Source of the DNA: Phyto melanocephala
Lineage: Eukaryota > Arthropoda > Insecta > Diptera > Rhinophoridae
Direction: 5' to 3'
NCBI GenBank assembly: GCA_941918925.1
Contig: OW799235.1
Location: 21,367,201 to 21,431,200 of the forward strand
DNA: 64,000 bases
Shown: piece by piece, positions 49,430 to 59,447 of the stretch
How the letters are laid out: each line of letters begins with the position of its first letter
How positions within the stretch are numbered: position 1 is the first letter of the stretch
Translations under genes and position numbers: made by a program
Notes under the pieces: generated by a model
What the model was told of the DNA's origin: nothing
What the model saw: only the letters and a program-made list of their open reading frames with translations
Databases searched by the model: none

Positions 49430-50100
49430 ATTTTTACCTTAAGTCTTCTGTCAACTTCATATAAAGTTGGAGAAGAAAATAATATTACAAATTTCTTGTC
49501 AAGGCAGAATTTGAAATCCTGTTGCGGATTTCAAATCTTTGTGTGATATTATTGATCACTGCTGCAAAGATTTTCTGTTGGTTTACGTTATGTAATCTTT
49601 TTGTTGAGTATCGTGTTTGGTAGGTTGAATATAATCTTCAGATTCTTATTTTGCATGATCTGGAGCTTTTCCGAATATGTTTTGGCACATCTTTTCGACC
49701 ACATTTGACATCCATATGTCAGAATTTACCATAGACACATAGAGTAATATTTTGTTTTTCCTATTTAGAGTTGAACTTCAATCTAGTAGAGCTCTTTCAC
49801 ACGTTTGAAGAATATAATGTTTAAACGTTAACTTTTTGTCGAGCTCTATTCCCAAATATTTTATAGTTTCTCTGAGAGTTTTTTCTGTTGCCCCAAGAGA
49901 CAAAGCAAGAGTAGGAGATCTTTTAGGGGACTTGTTGAACGGAAAAATTATAGCTTGTGTCTTTGTTTTATTAGTCTTAATTTTTCACTTAGAGAATTAT
50001 TTTTAGCGTGTAACAGCACATTTTCCTTGATTATAGTATTGGAGTCTTTCCCCGTTGTTATTATTGCTGTATCATCTGCGTATAATGCAGCGGACATTCA
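49430..50100 (-). pseudogene. Jockey-type LINE reverse-transcriptase relic
   Basis: The minus strand encodes AALYADDTAIITTG near 50050-50095, with the catalytic YADD box. Downstream, in shifting frames, come SLGATEKTLRE, then a YL-type word, WxILTYGCQMWSKRCAKTYS and KLQIMQNKNLKII. This order (ADDTAI..., then YGC..W...A....KLQ..QNK.L) is that of Jockey-clade polymerases after the palm. Several frameshifts and stops, with loss of the endonuclease and most of the palm, show a dead fragment. It ends about 120 bp before the defensin-like duplication begins. Confidence 0.75.
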
Positions 50101-50867
50101 TATATGAATATTTTATAATATGTATCTCATTCGCACACTTTTTTACTAACACTGTGTGGCTGCTGAGTAGTTCAGGCTTAGTAGCTAGAAATGAATACAA
50201 CACTTTGGCAGTACTGTACAATAAGAATAAAAGATTTTGAAATGACAGTGTGTTATAATTGTGAAAACTTATTAAAACAATTGTGAAAGTTATGTTAAGA
50301 CCGCTCGAAAATTTCGAAAAATTTTGAGTCGAGTAAGTGACACAATAATTTGGGTCGGTTATGGACAGCAAGACTTCTGTGTGTCAACGTTCGGATCCTT
50401 CTCTTAAAAACATTGTTTTTGTGTCACACAAAACCTCAATTCGGCAGTAAGTAAAAAAATCTGGGATAAATATATTTGATTGAAAATGCTTAAAGATTTT
50501 TGTTGGGAGCGGCTCCACGGTTTGGGCCCACTGTTTTTCAAATAAATATTGACTTTTAATTTCTCCAGCCAGCCCAAAATCTATACCATCTTTTAGATAT
50601 ATGTATATCAATAAAACAACTACAAAACATGTTTGTACTTCTCGATCAATTCAATAACAAGTTGTTGACTTTAATTTAGTTTTGACAAAGACAAAGTTCG
50701 GTGATCAAATAACACACTTACAAACAAAAGGATATTTATAAACACACAACAAAAAAAAAAAAATAAATAAAAAAAAGGTAAAAATTAGGAAACAAGTTTT
50801 TTTTTAAACAAATATCTACACAACTAAAATATAACACAACTGTTTAATAAACGTGTAAGCAAACAAT

Positions 50868-52283
50868 ATTTTAAAACAGCAACTAAAAATTATATTCGGC
50901 TGTGCCGAAACTGGTAATAGCCTTCACCATCTGGTATAAAGGTATAGCGACCACAGCGTAACTTAGTTGAGATTTCAGATTTTATGTTATACGCCAGTTT
51001 CCTTTATTATTTCCGATTTAGTAACATCACTTCTTAAACGCTTAGAAACAAAAAGATATTTTATAAAAAAAAAAGAAAAAAATATTAATAATAAAGTAAA
51101 TATAAAACGACAGCGCATCAGTACATTCAGCAATGAATAAAATAAAGTAAATTTAATTGAAAAACTAGAGCGCTATATTCGTCTGTGACGAATCTAATAA
51201 TGCCCTTCACCGTCATGTACATGGGTGTAAACACCACATCATAGCTTAGCGTTAATTATACATTTCAAGTAAAAAATCTTTTTCTTTATTATTTCCGACG
51301 CCATTTTTGATTTTGCTTTTTACATAGTTACTGTATTCTACTAGTCAAGCCATTTCATTTGATACCCAAATTGTTGGGGTTAAAAAAAATGTTTGCGTCA
51401 TTTTGTTTCAAACGCCATCTTGGATTTTACACTTTTTTATGGTTTACTACATTGTACTAGTCGACCACTTTTTTTTAAACTAATATTGTGGAAGTTAAAG
51501 GGGACCAAGCCGAAACTACTATATTTGACTCATATATTCCCCATTAAATCTAAAATACCATCTTGGATTTTTTTTCTTTTTATAGCTAACTACATTTAAT
51601 AATTTAAGCCCTTTCATTTGATCCGCATATTGGTTTTCGGCTCTTCGGATGTATAGAAACTAAAAAATATCGATTTCCGTTTTTAAATTTTAGGAAAAAC
51701 ACCAAACTACTATGGTGCTTATATCTCAGTTGGTTTCAAATCGATTTGTTAGTTTCTTCAAGAAATAATTTCTGAGATTTCGGCTTATAATTTATTTTCT
51801 TAAGGGTAGGCAAAAATTATTTAGCAGTTTAAAAAAGTTTGATATATATAAATATATATTTTTGCCTATAACTTTGCCATTTACTTATCCAAAATGTTTC
51901 ATGAATATCTCTAGAGAAATACCAAATCTGTATATAGTAACAACGATGGCTGGAAAATTTAAATTTTCATGGTACAAAAGAAAAAACATAGGCAGTAGTG
52001 TTTGTTTGCTCATATCTCAGAAAGTTTTGTGGTGACTATGCTGATTTCCAAAACCGCTTGGCTCCCAAATATATCTAATAATGTAATACCATACATGGGT
52101 CTTAATGCCTTTGGGGGGTTTTAAAAACTCCAGATTTTGACATACACACGGATACACGAATAATGCTTAATCGGTTTTTATATTCATAAACTTGATGGGG
52201 TTGGAAGTATAAATTGTACAAGTATCACACGGAATGACATACCTTATAATACCCTTACACTCACTGTAAAGGGTATAATTAAG
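50868..52283 (-). mobile_element. Dispersed repeats (hairpin family) upstream of gene A
   Basis: On the minus strand there are two successive 3' ends: one near 50886-50930 (TTCGGC.C.GCCGAA) and one near 51170-51225 (ATTCGTC-ACA-GACGAAT). The second element extends to the 5' end near 52245-52283 (GTGAGTGTAAGGGTATTATAAGG, GTCATTCCGTGTGATACTTG). Internal phrases match 21.9-22.4 and 26.9-27.2 kb. The right edge is only about 180 bp from the TATA box of gene A. The 68-codon frame 51393-51599 lies in the repeat. Confidence 0.7.
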
Positions 52284-52462
52284 AAGCAATTTTTTAATAT
52301 TTCTCAAAATATTCATCCCCAAAACCAAAAATAGAAACACTTGTTTTATGCACGCGTTGGTAAACAATATTTTTAAACAATAAAAAAACACAATAAAATG
52401 TTAAAAAAAAAATTGAGAAAATCAACCATAATAAATATAATAAGACAAACAAAAAGTTTTAG

Positions 52463-52470
52463 TATAAATA
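52463..52470 (+). promoter_or_regulatory. TATA box of defensin-like gene A
   Basis: TATAAATA lies 79 bp before the ATG at 52549. A GATA-type word (TTATCT, that is AGATAA inverted) follows at about 52492-52497, close to the expected transcription start. Both are conserved in copy B. GATA sites are usual in fat-body immune promoters; a role here is inferred. No clean kappa-B site was seen in the 180 bp between this box and the repeat. Confidence 0.65.
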
Positions 52471-52548
52471 CTGCAAAATTACTTTAAGTTATTATCTTTC
52501 AACTGTCTGAAGTCTTAGATTGTAGTGCTCAGTGAGTTTTTATTAAAT

Positions 52549-53139
52549 ATGAACTTCTTTTGGACATTGTTTTTACTCATTACAACACTCACTGTTGGCC
52601 TAGTGCAAGCCGTAGACTTTAGTGACATTTACGTTATCCGCGAGACGCCCTCTACTGAGAAGAATATAGTCGTAAATGATGCAAATGACAAAACTACCAA
52701 AGTTGGACTTGAAAATTTCGTTCCATTAGCTTCAGGAGTAAAAATTGGTTTAAAAGGTGAAACTTACGATATTTGCAGCCCAGCGATAAATTCTGGCAAA
52801 CAAAGTCATTACCGCTGTGTTTTTCATTGCAGAAGACAAAAACACCAGACTGGCGAATGCAATTCCGAAGGCATTTGTATGTGTCAACGCAATAAAGATG
52901 AAGAAAGTATCCCTAAAAATTTTGTCATATCTGAGAAAAAGAAACCTAAAAGGGTTGCACGTGTAATACCATTTCAAATTGCTTTAAAAGATTTAATTGG
53001 TCTGCCGGAAGTATGTTCCGTATTTTTACAGTTTAAAATTCTTGAACATAATAACTTACATTGTGCACAGAAGTGTAAGCAACTAAGCTATAACATTGGT
53101 TTTTGTAGTTTAGCAGGTAGTTGTATGTGCAGTATGTAG
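52549..53139 (+). CDS. Secreted precursor with two defensin-like CS-alpha-beta domains, gene A
   Basis: The 196-residue frame has no intron. The ATG at 52549 is chosen because it opens a clear signal peptide (MNFFWTLFLLITTLTVGLVQA); codons upstream of it contain no ATG. A propiece of about 50 residues follows. Domain 1 has Cys at 76, 90, 94, 104, 110 and 112, giving spacing 13-3-9-5-1. Domain 2 has Cys at 156, 172, 176, 186, 192 and 194, giving 15-3-9-5-1. Both contain CxxxC, GxC (GEC and GFC) and the final CxC, which together define the CS-alpha-beta fold and match the insect-defensin pattern. The linker (about 113-155) is basic, EKKKPKRVAR, with R-x-x-R at 135-138, a possible furin-type site. 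This suggests a secreted antimicrobial precursor yielding two peptides. That function is inferred; other CS-alpha-beta roles are possible. No paralogue name is assigned. Confidence 0.88.
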   Translation: MNFFWTLFLLITTLTVGLVQAVDFSDIYVIRETPSTEKNIVVNDANDKTTKVGLENFVPLASGVKIGLKGETYDICSPAINSGKQSHYRCVFHCRRQKHQTGECNSEGICMCQRNKDEESIPKNFVISEKKKPKRVARVIPFQIALKDLIGLPEVCSVFLQFKILEHNNLHCAQKCKQLSYNIGFCSLAGSCMCSM

Positions 53140-53220
53140 AGCCATGAATTTCATGTGATTCAAATTGTGTTTTATGTAATTTTTTAAAAATATATTATAA
53201 AACATAATATATTTAAAAGA

Positions 53221-53226
53221 AATAAA
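53221..53226 (+). terminator. Polyadenylation signal of gene A
   Basis: AATAAA lies 82 bp after the stop codon and is followed by a T-rich stretch (TGTTTTTATTTTTTG). The same signal follows gene B. Confidence 0.7.
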
Positions 53227-53547
53227 CGTAATATGCACATATGTTTTTATTTTTTGTTTACTTTATTTAACTTTTGCGTAAACTGTTAAATGGTATTGTC
53301 AACGAATACTAGACCTTTTTGACTCTAACTTTGAATGCAAGAAAAGTTTTTTTTAACCGATTTCGCTCTTCTTGCCTCGATTGTTGAATGTTACTAAAAA
53401 ATATATACATATGAAAACATGAATGAAAAATGTTGTTTTCAGTAGTCGAAAAACGGGCAAAGATTTTGGAAAAAATATCAACTTTTTCTAGAAATTTTAA
53501 CAACAGAATTTCATTTAAATAACAACCGCAACAGAATGATATGTATG

Positions 53548-53868
53548 CACACGATGCGCAGAGGAGTATTTGACCTAAAAAGCTGGCCAAAAGGGCAAAA
53601 CAGAATTTTAAGCAATCCTAAGAACTAAGCACGTAGCTCGACAGACAACAAAATTTTACATAATATTGTAAATCTTAAAGAATTTTAGTTGCGATTTGTA
53701 GCTGTAAGACCCTGCTAAAGTCAGAAAAGTGAAGAAAATTATATGAGATTTAAATGTTTTTTTCGGTTTCTGGATGTTTTCATGATATTTTTTTGAGGCT
53801 GTGCGAATAAAGGTTTAACAATATTTTTTTTTCGCTGAAAGGTTTGATCATAAAGCCGTTTTTAATAA
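53548..53868 (+). mobile_element. Truncated copy of the 23.0-24.5 kb inverted-repeat element
   Basis: Begins GCAGAGGAGTATTTGACCTA and matches the left 320 bp of the element at 23008 (AGCTGGCCAAAA, TACGCAGCTCGACAG-like, TTGCGATTTGTAGCT, CTGCTAAAGTCAG, TTATATGAGATTTAAATG, TTCGCTGAAAGGTTTGAT). The rest and the right terminus are missing; the next repeat begins at once. It lies after copy A and has no counterpart after copy B. Confidence 0.75.
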
Positions 53869-54014
53869 AAACAAGTAAGAGCACTGTACTCGGCTGTGCC
53901 GAATCTTTTATACCCACCACCAATTTTGTGTACATTTAAAGCACAATATTTATTATTTTGTTAATCGTTATGGAATAATCTCTTTATAATAAAATATGTA
54001 TCACTTTATTTGTA

Positions 54015-54607
54015 GAGGGTGGTTAAATTTTAAGGGCCCATGTTGAAGGTGAACCACACATAAACAACAAGTTTTGCATTTCATTTGACATTTCTCAATC
54101 TCAGACTAACTGAATTTGAACAGAGTGGAATGAGCAACGCGTTAAAGTTATTCAGGTTTCTTATTAAAATGGGCGTTCAAATCAAAATTCATTTTGTGCA
54201 CTTCGTGATTCTTTTGGTCAACATAATCGTTAAAATTCGTCCACAATCGGAAGAATTATAAAAAACATTTAAATTTTCGCAAAACAAAAAATGTGAGAAC
54301 ACCTGTGAATGTCCTCTTAGTTCGTTGAATGGGAACCATTGCTGTTTTTTGCAATAGTCTGGCAAAAAAGCAGTCAACCTCGACTCATCATGGTGGCCAA
54401 CAATTGAGCATCAACATTGTCATTGAAAATTTGGACCATCAGATAGAAGAGTGGCGCCAAAGATGGGGGGGCCATTTGGCCGATATTTTGTTCTATATTT
54501 AATTGAACCATACAAATATTATCAATATAAAAATAAATGATAATAATTTCTTAAATAGTTTGTGTTTTATTTAAAATCAACATCGGCCCTTAAAATTTAA
54601 CCACTTT
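54015..54607 (+). mobile_element. Core-deleted mariner-like element inside the 2.4 kb repeat
   Basis: The left TIR GAGGGTGGTTAAATTTTAAG and the right TIR (inverted, GTGGTTAAATTTTAAGGGCC) are flanked by TA. Decayed coding text near the left reads EQRVKVIQ, NGRSNQ, FGQHNR and STIGRI (N-terminus). Near 54430-54490 the C-terminal words are worn (IENLDH, WGGHLADILFYI). It is the same family as 18130-18710 and 61198-61782. Confidence 0.7.
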
Positions 54608-55466
54608 TAATAACTTTGATATGATAGCAAAATGTTTTCGTAAATTTAGTCTTTTAGTAAAGGTAGGCGTTAAAGTAGGCGTGTCAATAAAGCTTCTTCT
54701 TATAAATACAACTCAGATATTTCAATATAGTCCTTTAGTATTCCAAAATCTTTATTCATAGAGAAATTATATGAATTTGAGTTAAAACGTTATATGGGAG
54801 GTGGGCGTAAAAGTAGGCTTGGCACCTTAATTTTCTGGTATAATAATGACATTGACTAGGAGGATATACGTAGCAAATTTTATCATCATACCTCTAATTT
54901 TGTCAGTTTTATGAGCTTTTAAATTTCATCATGGTGGCCAACAATTGAGCATCAACATTGTCATTGAAAATTTGGACCATCAGATAGAAGAGTGGCGCCA
55001 AAGATGGGGGGGCCATTTGGCCGATATTTTGTTCTATATTTAATTGAACCATACAAATATTATCAATATAAAAATAAATGATAATAATTTCTTAAATAGT
55101 TTGTGTTTTATTTAAAATCAACATCGGCCCTTAAAATTTAACCACTTTTAATAACTTTGATATGATAGCAAAATGTTTTCGTAAATTTAGTCTTTTAGTA
55201 AAGGTAGGCGTTAAAGTAGGCGTGTCAATAAAGCTTCTTCTTATAAATACAACTCAGATATTTCAATATAGTCCTTTAGTATTCCAAAATCTTTATTCAT
55301 AGAGAAATTATATGAATTTGAGTTAAAACGTTATATGGGAGGTGGGCGTAAAAGTAGGCTTGGCACCTTAATTTTCTGGTATAATAATGACATTGACTAG
55401 GAGGATATACGTAGCAAATTTTATCATCATACCTCTAATTTTGTCAGTTTTATGAGCTTTTAAATT
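54385..55466. repeat. Perfect 541-bp tandem duplication
   Basis: The segment 54385-54925 is repeated at 54926-55466 without a difference that I can see. Junctions share a TTCAT/TCAT word: CGACTCATCATGG before the first unit, AAATTTCATCATGG between them and AAATTTCATTAACGG after the second. It duplicates the right end of the mariner relic and part of the surrounding repeat. Confidence 0.9.
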
Positions 55467-56748
55467 TCATTAACGGTAGATAACGTGAAAAGTGGGCGTT
55501 ATAGTAGGCATGTCGAAGTTGTTTTTGCTAATAAGTACAACTTAGGTATTTCAATATAGTCCCTTATTATTCCAAAATCGTTATTAATAGAGAAATTATA
55601 TGAATTTTAAGTAAATCGTTATATGGGAGGTGGGCGTAAAAGTGGGCGTGGCACATTGATTTTCCGTCACAGCAAAGCCCCTTACCAAAAGGCAAAGTCT
55701 GCAAAATTTCAGAATCGTACATCTAATTTTGTCCGTTCTATTAGGTTTTAAATTTAAAATATACTGAAAAATACACTGCGTGGTATAAATTTTCGTACAT
55801 TTTTATCTATTACTCCTTTCCTAATACATAGATGTAAGCAATTCGTAGGGAGAGATATTGTTTTGACTCGAGAAATACATATTCGAAGTTTCATGACTGT
55901 ACGTTAATCCGTTTGGACACACTACCATTTTATTCGATGTTCGTAGGACACGGTTTTTTCGACCTACTCTTGCATTACGAGCTATAACTCACTTCCTAAT
56001 ATTCCGATATAGCCCATTTTCAATACCAAATAAACCTTGTCTATATAGAAAGATTCTGGCAAAATTTGAGCCCCCTAACTTTTTCGGTGCGACCTCTATC
56101 GTGCTTTCAACAGACATAGCTAGATCGTAATAAAATTAAGCCCCGATATAGAATATATATACTTTATGGGGTCAACAATGGATATTTCGATGTGTTACAA
56201 ACGGAATGACAAAATGAATATACACCCACCCTTTTTTTGGTGTCGGGTATAAAAAACCAAGTTTGCCATTTTAAGATGTTCCATTTACTAATTACTTTAT
56301 AATTGGTTGGATACAGAGCACATCACTAAGAATGCAATTTTTTTTATTAAATTTTTTTTAAGTGGCTGATAGTTTTCATCTGCCACCTATGTTCATTCCG
56401 ATTAATAAGAATTTTATGAAATGACAGTGTGTTATAATTGTGAAAAGTTATTACAACAATTGTAAAAGTTATGTAAAGACCGCTCGCAAATTTCGAAAAA
56501 TTTTGAGTCGAGTAAGTGACACAATAATTTGGGTCGTTTATGGACAAGAAGTTTTCTGTGTATAAACGTACGGATGCTTCCCTTAAAATATTGTTGTTTT
56601 GTCACAGAAAACTTTAATTTAGCATTAATTAAAAAAGCCTGGAGGAATCGCTCGGAACATGATAGCGAAGGTCTTGTGGTTTTAATTGGATGACATGCAA
56701 ATGGATATCATATTTGTGGGTCCAAAAAAAACTTTTATAGGGCTTTCT

Positions 56749-56775
56749 GTCTATCTATCTATCTATCTATGTATC
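56749..56775 (+). repeat. (CTAT)n microsatellite, present only in copy B
   Basis: TCTATCTATCTATCTATCTATG, within a segment that replaces a different sequence at 50455-50510 in copy A. Confidence 0.9.
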
Positions 56776-57164
56776 TATATTCGAACCGGGTCCACGGTTA
56801 GGGCCCACTATTTTTCAAATAAATATTGACTTTTGATTTATCCAGCCCAAAATCTATACCATCTTTTAGATATATGTATGTCAATAAAACTACAACAAAA
56901 CATGTTTGTACTTCTCGATCAATCTAATAACAAGTTGTTGACTTTTATTTAGTTTTGACAAAGACTTGTCTGTATGCAACGATTGATCGGTGATCAAATA
57001 ACACACTTACAAACAAAAGGATATTTTTAAACACACAAAAAATAAAATAAATAAAAAAAGGTAAAAATTAGGAAAACAGTTTTTTTTAAACAAATATCTA
57101 CACAACTAAAATTTAACACAACTGTTTAATAAACGTGTAAGCAAACAATAGTTTAAAACAGCAA

Positions 57165-58505
57165 CTAAAAATTATATTCGGCTGTGCCGAAACTGGTAAA
57201 AGCCTTCACTATCTGGTATTAAGGTATAGCCACAGCGTCACTTAGTTGAGATTTCAGATTTTGTGTTATACGCCATTTTCCTTTATTATTTCCGATTTAG
57301 TAAACATCACTTCTTAAACGCTTAGAAACAAAAAGATATTTTATACATAAAAAAAAAAATAATAATAATAAAGTAAATATAAAACGACAGCTCATCATTA
57401 CATTCAGCAATAAATAAAATAAAATTAATTTAATTGAAAAACTAGAGCGCTATATTCGTCTGTGACGAATCTAATAATGCCCTTCACCGTCATGTACATG
57501 GGTGTAAACACCACATCACAGCTTAGGGTTTTTGATTTTGCTTTTTACATAGTTACTGTATTCTACTAGTCAAGCCATTTCATTTGATACCCAAATTGTT
57601 GGGGTTAAAAAAAAAATGTTTGCGTCATTTTGTTTCAAACGCCATCTTGGATTTTACACTTTTTTATGGTTTACTACATTGTACTAGTCGACCACTTTTT
57701 TTTAAACTAATATTGTGGAAGTTAAAGGGGACCAAGCCGAAACTACTATATTTGACTCATATATTCCCCATTAAATCTAAAATACCATCTTGGATTTTTT
57801 TTCTTTTTATAGCTAACTACATTTAATAATTTAAGCCCTTTCATTTGATCCGCATATTGGTTCTCGGCTCTTCGGATGTATAGAAACTAAAAAATATCGA
57901 TTTCCGTTTTTAAATTTTAGGAAAAACACCAAACTACTATGGTGCTTATATCTCAGTTGGTTTCAAATCGATTTGTTAGTTTCTTCAAGAAATAATTTCT
58001 GAGATTTCGGCTTATAATTTATTTTCTTAAGGGTAGGCAAAAATTATTTAGCAGTTTAAAAAAGTTTGATATATATAAATATATATTTTTGCCTATAACT
58101 TTGCCATTTACTTATCCAAAATGTTTCATGAATATCTCTAGAGAAATACCAAATCTGTATATAGTAACAACGATGGCTGGAAAATTTAAATTTTCATGGT
58201 ACAAAAGAAAAAACATAGGCAGTAGTGTTTGTTTGCTCATATCTCAGAAAGTTTTGTGGTGACTATGCTGATTTCCAAAACCGCTTGGCTCCCAAATATA
58301 TCTAATAATGTAATACCATACATGGGTCTTAATGCCTTTGGGGGGTTTTAAAAACTCCAGATTTTGACATACACACGGATACACGAATAATGCTTAATCG
58401 GTTTTTATATTCATAAACTTGATGGGGTTGGAAGTATAAATTGTACAAGTATCACACGGAATGACATACCTTATAATACCCTTACACTCACTGTAAAGGG
58501 TATAA
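57165..58505 (-). mobile_element. Dispersed repeats (hairpin family) upstream of gene B
   Basis: Counterpart of 50868-52283: two successive 3' ends (about 57175-57215 and 57450-57510) and the long element to about 58505. From 57530 on it is nearly identical to copy A; I see one substitution near 57863 (TTCTCGG for TTTTCGG) and a poly-A length change near 57610. An 80-codon frame (57584-57826) is repeat sequence. Confidence 0.7.
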
Positions 58506-58683
58506 TTAAGAAACAATTTTTTAATTTTTCTCAAAATATTTATCCCCAAAACTTAAAATAGAACCACTTGTTTTATGCACGCGTTGGTAAACAATATTTT
58601 TAAACAATAAAAAAAACAATGAAATTTAAAAAAAAAATTAAGAAAATCAACCATAATCTTTAAAGACAAACAAAAAGTTTTAG

Positions 58684-58691
58684 TATAAATA
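58684..58691 (+). promoter_or_regulatory. TATA box of defensin-like gene B
   Basis: TATAAATA, 79 bp from the TATA-box end to the ATG at 58770, as in gene A, with the same downstream TTATCT (GATA-type) word. The proximal promoter is almost identical to that of gene A, so the two genes are probably expressed in a similar way. Confidence 0.65.
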
Positions 58692-58769
58692 CTGCAAAAT
58701 TACTTTAAGTTATTATCTTTCAACTATCTGAAGTCTTAGATTGTAGTGCTCAGTGAGTTTTTATTAAAT

Positions 58770-59360
58770 ATGAACTTCTTCTGGACATTGTTTTTACTCA
58801 TTACAACACTCACTGTTGGCCTAGTGCAAGCTGTAGACTTTAGTGACATTTACGTTATCCACGAGACGCCCTCTACTGAGAAGACTAAAGTCGTAGATGA
58901 TGCAAATGACAAAACTACCAAAGTTGGACTTGAAAATTTCGTTCCATTAGCTTCAGGAGTAAAAATTGGCTTAAAAGGTGTCACTCACGATATTTGCAGC
59001 TCAGCGATCAATTCTGGCAAACAAGGTCATTACCGCTGTGTTTTTCATTGCAGAAGACAAAAACACCAGACTGGCGAATGTAATTCTGAAGGCATTTGTA
59101 TGTGCCAACGCAATAAAGATGAAGAAAGTATCCCTAAAAGTTTTGTCATATCTGAGAAAAAGAAACCTAAAAGGGTTGCACGTGTAGTACCATTTCAAAT
59201 TGCTTTAAAAGATTTAATTGGTCTGCCAGAAGTTTGTTCCGTATTATTACAGTTTAAAATTCTTGGACATAATAACTTACATTGTGCACAGAAGTGTAAG
59301 CAACTAAGCTATAACATTGGTTTTTGTAGTTTAGCAGGTAGTTGTATGTGCAGTATGTAG
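58770..59360 (+). CDS. Secreted precursor with two defensin-like CS-alpha-beta domains, gene B
   Basis: 196 residues, with start, signal peptide and architecture the same as gene A. All twelve cysteines are kept (76, 90, 94, 104, 110, 112; 156, 172, 176, 186, 192, 194), as are the GxC motifs and the KPKRVAR linker site. I count 12 amino-acid differences from A: R31H, N39T, I40K, N43D, E71V, Y73H, P78S, S86G, N124S, I140V, F159L and E166G. There are 9 silent codon changes. The differences lie in the propiece, the first loop of domain 1 and around domain 2; the C-terminal half of domain 1 and the end of domain 2 are unchanged. Both genes look intact and functional. The product is probably secreted; an antimicrobial role is inferred from the fold. 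Confidence 0.88.
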   Translation: MNFFWTLFLLITTLTVGLVQAVDFSDIYVIHETPSTEKTKVVDDANDKTTKVGLENFVPLASGVKIGLKGVTHDICSSAINSGKQGHYRCVFHCRRQKHQTGECNSEGICMCQRNKDEESIPKSFVISEKKKPKRVARVVPFQIALKDLIGLPEVCSVLLQFKILGHNNLHCAQKCKQLSYNIGFCSLAGSCMCSM

Positions 59361-59441
59361 AGCCATGAATTTCATGTGATTCAAATTGTGTTTTATGTAA
59401 TTTTTTAAAAATGTATTATAAAACGAAAAATATATATTTGA

Positions 59442-59447
59442 AATAAA
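59442..59447 (+). terminator. Polyadenylation signal of gene B
   Basis: AATAAA, 82 bp after the stop codon, equivalent to that of gene A. Confidence 0.7.

Larger units (their letters stand above)
50220..53421. repeat. Direct duplication, copy A (contains defensin-like gene A)
   Basis: A 3.2 kb block matched in the same order at 56404-59641. It begins at AATAAGAAT...GAAATGACAGTGTGTTATAATTG and ends at TTACTAAAAAA..ATACATATGAAAACAT. It contains a unique 5' part, two inverted GTCY-family repeat ends, the gene and its 3' flank. The outer parts show scattered substitutions and indels between copies; about 51305-52285 is almost identical. Confidence 0.95.
53871..56254 (-). mobile_element. 2.4 kb dispersed repeat (hairpin family) carrying a core-deleted mariner
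   Basis: On the minus strand it begins TTTATACCCGACACCAAAAAA (right edge) with GTCATTCCGTTTGTAACAC, and ends GATTCGGCACAGCCGAGTACAG..CTCTTACTTG (left edge). It contains GGAGGTGGGCGTAAAAGT phrases and, in the left part, a mariner deletion derivative (54015-54607). It also holds a perfect 541-bp internal duplication. The same composite, older and more diverged, lies at 61047-63450. No functional protein is encoded. Confidence 0.75.

Noticed and set aside
50226..50371. Minus-strand frame conserved in both duplication copies (partner near 56420-56547)
   Set aside because: Its likeness is explained by the recent duplication; it lacks a signal peptide or motif, and the downstream part differs completely between copies.
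51393..51599. 68-codon frame identical in both duplication copies (57584-57826)
   Set aside because: It lies in a dispersed repeat in a near-identical patch, so identity is not evidence of coding.
52115..52135. G-run followed by TTTTAAAAACTCC considered as a kappa-B site
   Set aside because: It lacks the pyrimidine-rich second half with C residues and lies inside the repeat.
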